20,466 nt of DNA from Chrysochromulina tobinii (GCA_001275005.1 JWZX01000898.1:1-20466); one strand, 5' to 3'. Numbered from the stretch's first letter, positions 1 through 8,159 are shown. The notes: generated from the sequence alone by a model not told the origin. Translations and numbers: made by a program.

Positions 1-78
1 TTCCCCCTGGCTGGGCTACTGATGGCCCCGCCGACTGTCTCTTCACACGGTGGTTCACGGCCGCTTAACTGTTGGGGT
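1..78 (+). repeat. Dispersed repeat A, copy 1 (upstream of peroxiredoxin)
   Basis: This stretch is about 85 percent alike by eye to 6522-6604. Shared blocks include GGGCTACTGATG, CTGTCTCTTCAC and TTCACGGCCGCTTAAC. In both places the copy lies just upstream of a plus-strand coding region (the peroxiredoxin here, the F-box gene there). It may be a short mobile element, a shared promoter or 5' UTR block, or the end of a longer repeat cut by the window edge. Its left limit is not visible. Confidence 0.7.
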
Positions 79-100
79 CAAGCGGCATTTCGGGCGTGCG

Positions 101-634
101 ATGATGCAGATGGCCACGCTCATCGGCCAGCCATTCCCTGCCAACATCGAAAACTTGTACGTCTTCGACAAGCCATTCGTGAGAGACGACGTTTTCACTG
201 GCAAGCGCGTAATCGTCATCTCATTGCCGGGCGCGTTCACCCCTGTCTGATGCGATCAGCTGGACGGCTACAAGCAAGCAGAGATTGAAGGAGCGGCGGT
301 AGCGGCAGGCGTAGACTGCGTCGTCATCCTTTGCGTGAACGACGGCTACGTGATGCAAGGATGGAAGCAAAGCCGCGGCTTGGCGGGATCCGAGCTCATC
401 GTGTTCTTGGCAGACCCGTTCGGCAAGCTCACCTCGGCTCTAGGCCTCAACTTGCCCGAGCCGGACGCCGAGCTTGGACCTTTGCTTCGAGGCCAGCGTG
501 CTGCGATGCTCGTCATTGATGGCGTCGTGCGGCACATGGAGATCAGCGATCCGAATGGAGACCCCAGCGGCGACCACAGCAAGCTCAACACCAGCGCTCC
601 GCACATGCTCGAGGTCGCAAAAGGCCTCAAGTAG
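101..634 (+). CDS. Selenocysteine-containing type II (PRDX5-like) peroxiredoxin; in-frame UGA at 248-250 read as Sec
   Basis: This is a thiol (here selenol) peroxidase that reduces hydrogen peroxide and alkyl hydroperoxides. One frame is open from upstream to the TAG at 632-634 except for a single TGA at 248-250. Residues before it end in the family motif PGAFTP, then V, then the UGA, then CDQLDGY. In PRDX5/PrxII proteins the motif is PGAFTPxC, so the UGA sits exactly on the peroxidatic cysteine. Homology continues without a break: VNDGYVMQGW, VFLADPFGKLTSALGL, AMLVIDGVVRH and SAPHMLE are all family positions. Starting at the ATG at 101 (purine at -3) gives 177 residues with Sec at 50; ATG 110 is an alternative (174 residues). 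Cysteines 73 and 78 lie where a resolving cysteine is found in plant PrxII. A SECIS candidate lies in the 3' UTR. The alternative is a pseudogene with one nonsense mutation, but decay would not be expected to hit precisely the catalytic codon. Confidence 0.85.
248..250 (+). other. UGA recoded as selenocysteine
   Basis: This in-frame TGA directly follows the codons for PGAFTPV and precedes TGC (Cys). It replaces the catalytic cysteine of the peroxiredoxin family, which is the usual site of Sec/Cys exchange. The Sec is followed at once by Cys, and the stretch to the conserved GY is one residue shorter than in typical PRDX5. Confidence 0.8.
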
Positions 635-715
635 AACAGGCCGCGCGACTTCGACACTTGTGGGGCTAGAGCACCGAAGCCTCGCCTCTCCCGTCACATG
701 ATGCAGCCCGCGACA

Positions 716-765
716 ATGATGCGTTCGAGGATCAAGGCTTCGCCAACGGCCACCCGAACGCGGAT
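716..765 (+). promoter_or_regulatory. Candidate form II SECIS element
   Basis: This lies 82 bases after the peroxiredoxin stop. The non-Watson-Crick quartet would be TGAT (717-720) against GGAT (762-765), giving U.U, G.A, A.G and U.G. Helix II is GCGTTCG (721-727) paired perfectly with CGAACGC (755-761), extended by GG (729-730) with CC (753-754) after one bulged A. An unpaired AA (734-735) lies in a 5' bulge 13 bases from the quartet (the usual distance is about 11-12). A small apical stem follows, GGCT (736-739) with GGCC (748-751). This order matches a form II eukaryotic SECIS. Helix I below the quartet is weak. The fold was drawn by hand and not computed. Confidence 0.65.
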
Positions 766-1073
766 ACGGTTGAACCCGCAGCGTGCGTACAGCGATGACA
801 TTCGGTCCCCGGTGGGAGAGGTACTTAGGGGTGGTGTGACGTGTGAGCCACCCCTTAACTTACATCGCATATTACTCGATACTCGCCTCGTTCTCTCACG
901 TCATGTCGATACTGAAATCCACTGTGCGCAGCCGCGCACGCACTGTCTACTCGCGTCTACTCGGTCGTACCGAAGGCGAATTTCCTGTAGCAGAAAGCCT
1001 CGTCCTACCACATTGAATTCAATGACGTCAAGCCAGGTAAACCAATTTTTTTGAATTTTACCAACATGCGGCC

Positions 1074-1102
1074 TGTACATGTTCTGTACATGTACATGTA
1101 CA
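1074..1102. repeat. TGTACA palindrome cluster upstream of the Sfi1-like gene
   Basis: TGTACA occurs at 1074-1079, and an 18-base perfect palindrome TGTACATGTACATGTACA spans 1085-1102. It lies about 230 bases before the chosen start of the next gene. It could be a dimeric transcription factor site or a simple repeat; nothing in the sequence decides this. Confidence 0.6.
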
Positions 1103-1332
1103 CGTCGCTACGAACGCCAAGAACAATTGCGTTGCATGCACCGACGGCATTGGGACGTTTCGACTTTCACAGTCCACGCGGCCTGATGCAGCGGCCTGAC
1201 GCGGGTTGAAGGGTCGTCTGCCCACCGCGAGGTCGCGTGTGTGGCTGCAGTCGCCGTGCGTGCGACGAGTGCCACTCCTTTGCTCGTGCGTGGGGCGCTG
1301 CAATCTTGTGGCACGGATACGGAACGGCACGG

Positions 1333-4017
1333 ATGGACACTGTTGAACCCATCGAAGAAGCTGAGTCCTCGCATGATCCGGCTGCGGATGCCGCCTCCAT
1401 TAAAGAGTGGCGCGCGAAGCTGCAGGTGGTCTTTGACAGTGCGGCTGCGGCGTTGCCCAGCAATCAGCGGCCGATGATTGCGAGGGTCTCAGAGCAGGTG
1501 CTTGCAGTCGTTGAGGCGTTGCAAACAACTGAACTCGCTCGGAACCACAAGGCGATGGAGAGCCTGCGCTTCCGGGTCCAGTGGGAGAAAGAACAGGCCA
1601 AAAAGCAGCTGGGCTCGCTCCGCAGTGCCTCGACGATGGAGGGGCAGCACCTGATCACGCGGGTGACGATGCAGCTCGAGGCGGAGCACAAGAACACACT
1701 TGAGCAGATGGAGCAGAAAGCGGCCGAGGTGACGAAGCGGTACGAGGCGCAGATAGGCGCCCAGGCCGAGGTGCAGCAGGTGCTCCTCATGAAGATCACG
1801 CTCCTCGACGGCGGCGCCACCGCGGCCAGCCTTGAGCACGAGCGTCAGGTGAGCTTTATGGCAGCGAGCGCGATGCGCCGGCTACAACACGTTGCGCTGA
1901 GCCGCGGCTGGCTCACATGGGTCGAGGGGGCGGCCGAGCAGCGCAAGATGCACGGTGCGCTGAGGCGGATGCGAGATTACGCGGTGAATCTCGCCTTCCA
2001 CGCGTGGGTCGAGCTATGTGAGCAGCGTGAGTCGCAGCGGCAGCTGATGGAGCAGGCGGCAAGACGGCTGCTGCGGCCCGCGCTCACGTCTGCGTTCACG
2101 CACTGGCTCGAGGAGTGGAAGGAGGCGCAGAGGCGGGTAACGAGGGACGGGCTGCTCGTGCGCATCGAGGAACTTGAAAGCCAGATCATGCGTGAGCGCA
2201 TCGAGAGTGCGCGCCGACTCGATGCGGCAGTGGCCGAGCAGCAGAGGCTGCTGCACACGATCACGCTCGGGCAGTCGGAGGCCGTGCGCCTCGAGGCGCT
2301 CGCGCGTGCTGACCTCGTCGAGTATCTTAACCACTCCACCACCCGCCGCCGGCTACACCAAGCACGCATGCGTAGCTGGGGCGCTTGGAAGGAATTTCGA
2401 CAAGCCCGCGCCACGCAGCGGCGGCGGCTCAGCCAGTTTGTGAGTCGGTGGCTCAAGCGTCAGCTGGTGCGCGGATGGGCGGAGTGGCACGTGTGGGTTC
2501 GCATGCATATAAGCGAGCGGAGGTGCATGGGCGCGGTCGTCGGCCGCCTCGCCAACAAGCACCTCTCTCGAGGTTGGACTGGCTGGCACTCGTGCTGGGA
2601 AGAGGGCACTGCGCATCGGCGCATGATGCGCGGTGCCTTGAGCCATCACACCAAGAAGCAGCTCACGGGCTGCTGGGGCTCCTGGCATGTGCTCCGGCAT
2701 GAAGCCGCGAGGCAGCGTCAGCTTCTCGCCGTCGCTGCCAGCCGGCTGCGCAACCCGAGCCTCGCGGGCGCCTACGGCGTCTGGCGGCACGAATGGCGGA
2801 GGGCACTGATGGCGGAGCACGCGAACATCTTAGAGGAGCGTGCCCGGCTCTTCGGCCCAAAAGGGGACAAGGATGGAGAGATCCAGCTGAGCGAGACGAC
2901 GTCACCTCCGCTCGAGCTCGCGGAGCGCACGTTATCTCCGCTCGAGCTTGCGGAGCGCAAGGCGGATGAGTTAAGTCGCGCACTGCAAGAGATGGAGAGA
3001 TGGAGAGATGAAGAGAGGGGCGCGCGCGAGCTGGCGAAGGCGGAGGCTCAGATGGCGACAGAGATGCTCGTCGAGCTCGACGGCCTGCGAAATGAGTCCT
3101 CCCGCTGGCACGCAGAGCGCGAGGCTTTGCAGGCGAAGCTCGACGAGACCGTACGCCAGCTGACGCGCGAGATCGAGCACGCGCGTGCCGACTACGAGCG
3201 GCGCGGGCGCGACCTCGCCGCTGCTAAGCTGCACGCCGAGCAAGCCGCCGATGTCGAGAAGGAGGCGAAGGAGACGCTCGAGAAGGCCCTCGAGGCCGTC
3301 GCACGCGCGGACGAAGTACGAGAGACCGAGAAGAGGCAGCTCACGCGCCGGATGTACGAACAGATGGAGGGCCTGCTCGCCGAGCGCATGGATGCTGTCG
3401 CGGTCAACCACGAACACCGCATCCGGGAGCTGACCAACCTCCTCGCGCTGCGCGATCGGCAGCTGATGCGAGCTGTCGCGGGCGCGACTTCCGGAAATCT
3501 CGGCCTCTCGAGATCAAGCTCGGCGATGCCGGCGTTCATGGCCCCAGCATACGCGGCGGCTGCCACACCTGGCACGGCGCTACACAAGAGCGCGTCCGAG
3601 AGCGCGTCGCCCAAACCTCTCGTGCGCGGCTCGGGTGACAAGCGCTCCCTTGACCTCCGACCTGTGAACGCACCTGTGGACGACCTCCGGATGAAGCGGC
3701 CGGCCACTGCCGCGTACACGACGAATGCCTCGCGTCGTGGGCGGGGGCCGGCCGCGGGCATGGCGCTCAGTACGTCGAGCGCTGGGCTGCTCGTCACCGC
3801 GACGCTGCCCGAGGCGGTTGGCTGGGCGGGGCAGATGGCCAGAGTTGACGCGCAGCCGCTCGGGCTCACGATCGCGCTGCCTATCGTGCCCACGAGGGAC
3901 ATCACAACCCCTCATCTCTACCATACGATGACAGCTCCCGGCGGGAGCATGATGGGTGCAAAGTCCGCACCTTCTTGGACGAGCCCCTTTAGCAGACGAT
4001 GCGGGAGTCAGGCGTGA
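1333..4017 (+). CDS. Sfi1-like W-repeat and coiled-coil protein
   Basis: The product is 894 residues from the first in-frame ATG (1333); the frame is open upstream but only from a GTG. Residues about 70-165 are a charged, Glu/Gln-rich coiled coil. Residues about 180-496 hold roughly eight copies of a motif of the form L-x-x-x-W-x-x-W spaced about 35-45 residues apart (for example LSRGWLTWVE, LVRGWAEWHVW, LSRGWTGWHSCW, LTGCWGSWHVL, LAGAYGVWRHEW). This resembles Sfi1-type centrin-binding helices. A long coiled coil follows (about 500-715), then a low-complexity Ser/Ala/Pro-rich tail to the end. Sfi1-type proteins bind centrin at centrosomes and basal bodies, so a basal-body or cytoskeletal role is inferred. 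A small duplication, SPPLELAER followed by LSPLELAER, sits near residue 525. No intron is needed. The exact family is uncertain. Confidence 0.8.
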   Translation: MDTVEPIEEAESSHDPAADAASIKEWRAKLQVVFDSAAAALPSNQRPMIARVSEQVLAVVEALQTTELARNHKAMESLRFRVQWEKEQAKKQLGSLRSASTMEGQHLITRVTMQLEAEHKNTLEQMEQKAAEVTKRYEAQIGAQAEVQQVLLMKITLLDGGATAASLEHERQVSFMAASAMRRLQHVALSRGWLTWVEGAAEQRKMHGALRRMRDYAVNLAFHAWVELCEQRESQRQLMEQAARRLLRPALTSAFTHWLEEWKEAQRRVTRDGLLVRIEELESQIMRERIESARRLDAAVAEQQRLLHTITLGQSEAVRLEALARADLVEYLNHSTTRRRLHQARMRSWGAWKEFRQARATQRRRLSQFVSRWLKRQLVRGWAEWHVWVRMHISERRCMGAVVGRLANKHLSRGWTGWHSCWEEGTAHRRMMRGALSHHTKKQLTGCWGSWHVLRHEAARQRQLLAVAASRLRNPSLAGAYGVWRHEWRRALMAEHANILEERARLFGPKGDKDGEIQLSETTSPPLELAERTLSPLELAERKADELSRALQEMERWRDEERGARELAKAEAQMATEMLVELDGLRNESSRWHAEREALQAKLDETVRQLTREIEHARADYERRGRDLAAAKLHAEQAADVEKEAKETLEKALEAVARADEVRETEKRQLTRRMYEQMEGLLAERMDAVAVNHEHRIRELTNLLALRDRQLMRAVAGATSGNLGLSRSSSAMPAFMAPAYAAAATPGTALHKSASESASPKPLVRGSGDKRSLDLRPVNAPVDDLRMKRPATAAYTTNASRRGRGPAAGMALSTSSAGLLVTATLPEAVGWAGQMARVDAQPLGLTIALPIVPTRDITTPHLYHTMTAPGGSMMGAKSAPSWTSPFSRRCGSQA

Positions 4018-4227
4018 CGAACGTACGAAAACGGTGTCTGGTATTTTCTGGCTAAATCACATAACTTTAACTACCTAGGGGGTCTTGGGCGTTGTCTATG
4101 TGTGTCATGTTTGTCATGCTCATCAACCCCCCCTGGCCGTCGTAACACAACGTTCACAGTACAGGACATCCATTTCACAGGTCGGCGGCATATCCGGAAT
4201 CATGTTTGGTGGTGCCAGCTCACATAC

Positions 4228-5775
4228 ATGTTGGCTCGCCGTGTGCCGGCGTTCGCGACTCGCGTGCTGACGGCTGCACGCGCTCGCACATTATCAACCG
4301 CCATCGTCGATCCGACCAACTACGAGCCGGCCGCCGGACACACTCACGACCCGTGGGCGCCGCCTGAGCTGCAGGCGCGCTCCAACGACGTCGACCTGAA
4401 GGCCGTGTCGGCTGCGCACTGGGAGGACAAATGGGACGCGGCGAAGATCCGCGCGGCATCGGCCGCGCACGTCGGTGCCACCTGGACGCCGTCCAACGTC
4501 TTGGACGACGTGCCCATCCTCGTCAAGGGCGAGGGCGTCTTCCTGCATGCGGCCGATGGCCGCAAGTTTATCGACTGGACGTCGCAGGCCGTCTGCACGA
4601 ACCTCGGTTACGACGTGCCGCCGGCCGTCATTGAGGCGGTCACGCGCCAGCTCACCGAGCTGCCGCACGTTTACAGCGGCCTGGGCATGGTCGAGCCACG
4701 CGCGCGGCTCGCGGCCCTGCTGGCGGAGCTGCTGCCGGCACCGCTCACGGGCCTGATCTTCCCTTCGAGCGGCTCCGAGGCGAACGAGGCGGCAATCCGC
4801 ATCGCGCGGCGGTTCACGGGCAAGCACAAGATCCTCACACAGTACCGCTCGTACCACGGCGGCTCCGGCGCGTCGCTCGCGGCCACTGGCGACTTCCGCC
4901 GCTGGTATGCTGAGGCAGGCAACAGCGGCTTCATCAAGGCCATCAATCCGACGCCGCTCATGTTCTCGTGGTCGGAGGCGGGCGACGCGGCCGAGACGGA
5001 CGGGGCGCATCGGGCGCTCGCCGCACTCGAAGAACAGATTCTCCTCGAAGGGCCTCAGACGATCGCCGCTGTGCTCCTCGAGTCGATAGTGGGCTCCGGT
5101 GGCACCTTCATCGCTCCCGAGGCGTACATGCGCGGAGTGCGCGCGCTGTGCGACAAGTACGGCATCCTGTACATCGCGGACGAGGTGATGGTCGGCTTTG
5201 GGCGCACGGGCAAGATGTGGGGCTTCCAGCACTACGAGGGACTGGTGCCCGACATAGTGACCTCTGCTAAGGGCCTCACGGCCGCTTACCTCCCGCTTTC
5301 GATGGTCGCGATGAGCGCGGAGCTGCATGAGTTCTTCCGCACGCGGCCCGTGGGCTGGGGCTCCACGTACCAGGCGCACCCCGTCGCGCTCGCATGCGCG
5401 TACGAGTGCGTCAAGCACCTGCTCAAACACGACCTTGTGGGGAACGCAGCGCGCCTCGAGCCGGTCATGCGGGAGTGCACCGACCATCTCGTAGCCTCTC
5501 ACCCGTCGGTGCGTCAGGGCCGTGTCAAAGGGCTCTTCGGCTGCCTCGACCTGCAGGGCGTCGACGGCAAGTACATGCAGCCGCTCTCCGGCCCGCCGCA
5601 CGCGGCGGTCAAGCCGTTCAGGCGCGCGCTGCTCGACGAGGGCGTGTATGGGCTCGTGCGCCCGCCGCTGTTGCACTCGGCGCCACCGCTCGTCATCGAT
5701 GAGCCAACGCTGCGCGACGGCTTCGCGCGCGTCGACCGCGCGCTCAGCGTGCTCGACAAGGAGCTCGGGTTCTGA
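4228..5775 (+). CDS. Class III PLP-dependent aminotransferase, probably mitochondrial
   Basis: The product is 515 residues from the first in-frame ATG at 4228; upstream the frame is open only from a GTG. The N-terminus, MLARRVPAFATRVLTAARAR, is Arg/Ala-rich and lacks acids, as expected of a mitochondrial presequence. The fold type I class III signature is complete: FPSSGSEANEAAIRIARR (PLP phosphate cup), YRSYHGGSGASLAATGD, ADEVMVGFGRTGKMWGFQHY with Asp318 for the pyridine nitrogen, and TSAKGLTAAYLPLS with Lys348 as the Schiff-base lysine. STYQAHPVALA contributes the usual dimer-interface Thr. The closest family types from memory are omega-amino acid:pyruvate and taurine:pyruvate aminotransferases. 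The amino donor cannot be fixed from sequence; ornithine- or diaminopelargonate-type activity looks less likely. Length is about 50 residues above the bacterial norm because of the N-terminal extension. Confidence 0.9.
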   Translation: MLARRVPAFATRVLTAARARTLSTAIVDPTNYEPAAGHTHDPWAPPELQARSNDVDLKAVSAAHWEDKWDAAKIRAASAAHVGATWTPSNVLDDVPILVKGEGVFLHAADGRKFIDWTSQAVCTNLGYDVPPAVIEAVTRQLTELPHVYSGLGMVEPRARLAALLAELLPAPLTGLIFPSSGSEANEAAIRIARRFTGKHKILTQYRSYHGGSGASLAATGDFRRWYAEAGNSGFIKAINPTPLMFSWSEAGDAAETDGAHRALAALEEQILLEGPQTIAAVLLESIVGSGGTFIAPEAYMRGVRALCDKYGILYIADEVMVGFGRTGKMWGFQHYEGLVPDIVTSAKGLTAAYLPLSMVAMSAELHEFFRTRPVGWGSTYQAHPVALACAYECVKHLLKHDLVGNAARLEPVMRECTDHLVASHPSVRQGRVKGLFGCLDLQGVDGKYMQPLSGPPHAAVKPFRRALLDEGVYGLVRPPLLHSAPPLVIDEPTLRDGFARVDRALSVLDKELGF

Positions 5776-5847
5776 GCCACCATGCCGCGAGGATGTTGTG
5801 TGGAGGAGGTGGCGGCTGATTGGCTTCGTCGGTGCGGGGATTAGGTA

Positions 5848-5915
5848 CAGGAACCTCATCTCTAAAACCTAGTGGCGCACTGGGCGAGCATGTAACCGAC
5901 TCGCCGAACCATTTG
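5848..5915 (+). repeat. Dispersed repeat C, copy 1
   Basis: This 68-base stretch matches 8038-8102 with one substitution and two small gaps (1 and 2 bases). Shared blocks include CAGGAACCTCATCTC, AAAACCTAGTGGCGCA and CCGACTCGCCGAACCATTTG. Both copies are in the same orientation and lie 73 and 125 bases after the stop of a plus-strand gene. The flanks differ, so the ends are sharp. No terminal inverted repeats or coding capacity are visible. Confidence 0.85.
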
Positions 5916-6355
5916 ACAGCTGCTAGCTAGTATGTGACCAAATTCCAGTGCGTTCGCGTTGTCACTCGATAAAAAAGGATAATTTTCCGCCATTCGTTTA
6001 GGGTTTACTCGCTGTGAGCTGCGCACTTGCGTTCCGGGGGTCTGGACTCGCACGTCTTTCACTTTCTTTGCCGTGCGATGTATCGCAGGCCCATAATAGC
6101 AGAGTAAACCTGGTCGCGCGTTGAAACGTAGAATTGCAGATCATCAAAGCTACACAAGCAGCCTGGTGAGCGCGAAACCCCGGTCCCTGCTAAAGCTAGA
6201 CCAGGCTTATTACATCGCGGTGGGTAGGCGGGAACACTTAACTCTCGTCAGAGAGACCGACATCATGCGCACCATTGGCATTGCGCTTCGAAATCTCCCC
6301 AAGAGCCGCAGAGGTGCCGAATAGCACTCAGTCTGCCCCCTATGTATCACTCCCG

Positions 6356-6494
6356 TTGGGATTAATCCCCCGGGATACGCATCGAATAAATTCGAGAACC
6401 CTTTGGGCCTCGAGCCTCGAGCAGCAGATCTCCCGATATGTCTCCCCATGGTACCCCATATGCCCAATATCCCAAACGGCCGGGTCGAGACGTC
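6356..6494. repeat. Palindrome-dense stretch
   Basis: Within about 140 bases there are many perfect short palindromes: GGGATTAATCCC, CCCGGG, two CTCGAG, AGATCT, CCATGG, GGTACC, CATATG, CGGCCG and GAGACGTCTC. About two six-base palindromes would be expected by chance in this length. It looks like a linker but has no vector sequence that I recognise on either side. Function is unknown. Confidence 0.55.
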
Positions 6495-6521
6495 TCCCAG
6501 CATACAAGGGCCAGCATACCC

Positions 6522-6604
6522 CTTCCCCCCCTGGCCGGGCTACTGATGCTCCGCTGTCTGTCTCTTCACGCGGTGATTCACGGCCGCTTAACCGTTAACC
6601 GTTG
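6522..6604 (+). repeat. Dispersed repeat A, copy 2 (upstream of F-box gene)
   Basis: This is the second copy of the element at 1-78, in the same orientation. It ends about 140 bases before the F-box ATG at 6747. It carries a small duplication, CCGTTAACCGTT, at its right end that copy 1 lacks. Confidence 0.7.
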
Positions 6605-6746
6605 GTTTTGTGGCAAAGAAATCACACAGACACATTCACACCCATGCACACCCTGTTGTGTTGTGAACCATTTTTGGGCTAATGATTACTTAGTGCAAGG
6701 GGTACATAGTAGTGGCCCCGGTATCTACGGTACAGTAGGTCTGGTC

Positions 6747-7913
6747 ATGCCAACGACTCGTAAGTCCACGCGCGATGCGGCTCGGCCTCCTCCTTTTCTG
6801 TGGGGCGTCATGGACGGTGATTCGCTCATCATGGTGTTTTCGAAGCTAAGCACATTGGCCGACATGGTGAACGCGAGCCTCGTTTGCCGGGCGTGGGCCA
6901 CTGCGGCTCGGGTGGAACAGGCATGGGAGTGCGCCGTCAAGGCCAACTTTCCGTCAGAGCTGCACTCCGGGGTGTTCCACTCGTTCGAGACCCTTGGAAT
7001 CATGGGGTGGAAGGCGCGCTGCAAGCTGCTCTTACAACGCGTGAGGCCAATTTGTCCGAAGCGTGGCTGGGGGGGGCAGGACATCAAGGCCATGTACTCA
7101 TTCGTCGTCTCGGTAGCTGACGCTGAGGGCAACGCCGTGTCATCTGCGGCGACGCTGTGCGCTCCACGTCACTTCGCTTTGCGCTTCCCTAAGAGTCGTC
7201 CCGATTTCTACTTCCGCCTCGAGGCCTTATTCGACATTGAGGCTGTGCTGAACGTCGGCGCAAAGGGTGACTGGCTTCTGAACGATCCGGACACTATTTA
7301 CGCTGACGGAGCCGATGGGTTTGGAACAGCGACCGTCGATGTGTTCGTGCGCCGTTCGAGCGACGGAAGAGTAGCTCACCTCATGAAGAGCGACTTCGAC
7401 TTCGAGAATCCGTTCCCGAGCGAAGGAGTTGGAGTCTGTCCTCACAGACGCGTCCCGAAGGATGCCATTTCCCCACAGTCTGGTGCCCATGATGCGCCTG
7501 AGCTTGCCATCTCTATTGAGAACTGGAGCGTGAAGCCGCCATGGCTCGGGGAGCACGTACATGATGTGTACCCCAACCTCTCGTGTGGCCGCTGGCGGGA
7601 AGATCCCCAGTTTCCCCACAGCAAGCAAGAGCCTCCGTCTCGAGTACGGCTCCAGTGGCCATCACACCGAAACGGATCATATGATCCGGAGTGGGTCGTT
7701 GGACTGTCGGCGATTGCAAAGCCTCCACAGCCGCGAGAGCTCGACGACGACGACGACGACGTTGAGGACGTAGAGGAGGCAAAGACTAGCAAGTGGACGG
7801 GCCTGCAGCTCGACTTCAGCTGGTCCGACTCCTTTGGCCAGGGAGAGCACGAGCCTGTTGCAAACGACTTTATGGCACAAGCCCTTGCCGGCCGTGCGCT
7901 CCTGTGGGTCTGA
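6747..7913 (+). CDS. F-box protein with uncharacterised C-terminal domain
   Basis: The product is 388 residues from the ATG at 6747, chosen because it directly precedes the conserved region and lies outside the upstream repeat. An F-box spans residues about 22-70: an acidic GDSLIMVFSKLS start, then ADMVNASLVCRAWATAARVEQAW and FPSEL. F-box proteins bind SKP1 through this segment and recruit substrates to SCF ubiquitin ligases. The remainder (FYFRLEALFDIEAVLN, TVDVFVRRSSDGRVAHL, LAISIENWSVKPPWLG) has alternating hydrophobic strands and is probably a beta-rich substrate-binding domain that I do not recognise. Residues about 333-342 are an Asp/Glu run. The target is unknown. No intron is needed. 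Confidence 0.75.
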   Translation: MPTTRKSTRDAARPPPFLWGVMDGDSLIMVFSKLSTLADMVNASLVCRAWATAARVEQAWECAVKANFPSELHSGVFHSFETLGIMGWKARCKLLLQRVRPICPKRGWGGQDIKAMYSFVVSVADAEGNAVSSAATLCAPRHFALRFPKSRPDFYFRLEALFDIEAVLNVGAKGDWLLNDPDTIYADGADGFGTATVDVFVRRSSDGRVAHLMKSDFDFENPFPSEGVGVCPHRRVPKDAISPQSGAHDAPELAISIENWSVKPPWLGEHVHDVYPNLSCGRWREDPQFPHSKQEPPSRVRLQWPSHRNGSYDPEWVVGLSAIAKPPQPRELDDDDDDVEDVEEAKTSKWTGLQLDFSWSDSFGQGEHEPVANDFMAQALAGRALLWV

Positions 7914-8037
7914 GCCGCGCCCGTTTGAGCCTACCGACCCGGAGACGCTCCGAGCTCTCATCTCGTGCGCGGCCGCGCCGGGTCTGGCACATCGATAGTC
8001 AGACCGAACGGTGTGTGTCCCGAGACAAACACTGTCA

Positions 8038-8102
8038 CAGGAACCTCATCTCAAAACCTAGTGGCGCAGGGCGAGCATGTATCCGACTCGCCGAACCATT
8101 TG
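8038..8102 (+). repeat. Dispersed repeat C, copy 2
   Basis: This 65-base copy of the element at 5848-5915 lies between the F-box stop and the exonuclease start, ending 57 bases before the ATG at 8160. It would therefore be in the 5' leader of the exonuclease mRNA or in the 3' UTR of the F-box mRNA. Confidence 0.85.
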
Positions 8103-8159
8103 TTTCATAACTGCAAGCTATTCACAAGCCTCACGTTCACGCGGCGACTTGGCGTAAGG

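Larger units (their letters stand above)
635..1332. other. Intergenic region: peroxiredoxin 3' UTR and upstream region of the Sfi1-like gene
   Basis: Besides the SECIS candidate near its left end, the region holds a palindromic TGACGTCA at 1023-1030, an A/T-rich patch (1035-1060) and a TGTACA palindrome cluster (1074-1102). An open frame runs on upstream from 1333 to a GTG at 1237, but has no ATG before 1333. No tRNA or other gene was recognised. The mapped promoter is unknown. Confidence 0.5.
5776..6746. other. Intergenic region between aminotransferase and F-box gene
   Basis: No gene was recognised. The short open frames here (for example 6121-6324 and 6275-6598) lack homology that I can see. 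The region contains repeat C copy 1 (5848-5915), a palindrome-dense stretch (6356-6494) and repeat A copy 2 (6522-6604). An in-frame ATG at 6438 would extend the F-box protein through the repeats, but the extension has no conserved character. Confidence 0.6.

Noticed and set aside
248-250. Peroxiredoxin as a simple nonsense pseudogene or sequencing error
   Set aside because: The stop is exactly at the catalytic residue, no other lesion exists in the frame, and a SECIS-like fold follows; still kept as the main alternative.
1237-1332. N-terminal extension of the Sfi1-like protein
   Set aside because: The extension begins at GTG and has no in-frame ATG; in a eukaryote the ATG at 1333 is the first usable start.
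4102-4227. N-terminal extension of the aminotransferase
   Set aside because: It begins at GTG, has no ATG, and would bury the presequence-like MLARRVPAFATRV inside the protein.
4294-5859. Long open frame (about 521 codons) on the minus strand opposite the aminotransferase
   Set aside because: It is the antisense of a well-conserved class III aminotransferase. The Arg/Ala-rich composition is the usual shadow of GC-rich codon use, with no recognisable motif.
6438-6746. N-terminal extension of the F-box protein from the ATG at 6438
   Set aside because: It translates the palindrome-dense stretch and repeat A and shows no protein-like conservation; the ATG at 6747 directly precedes the F-box.
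7965-8159. N-terminal extension of the exonuclease
   Set aside because: It begins at GTG and runs through dispersed repeat C; no conserved residues were seen.
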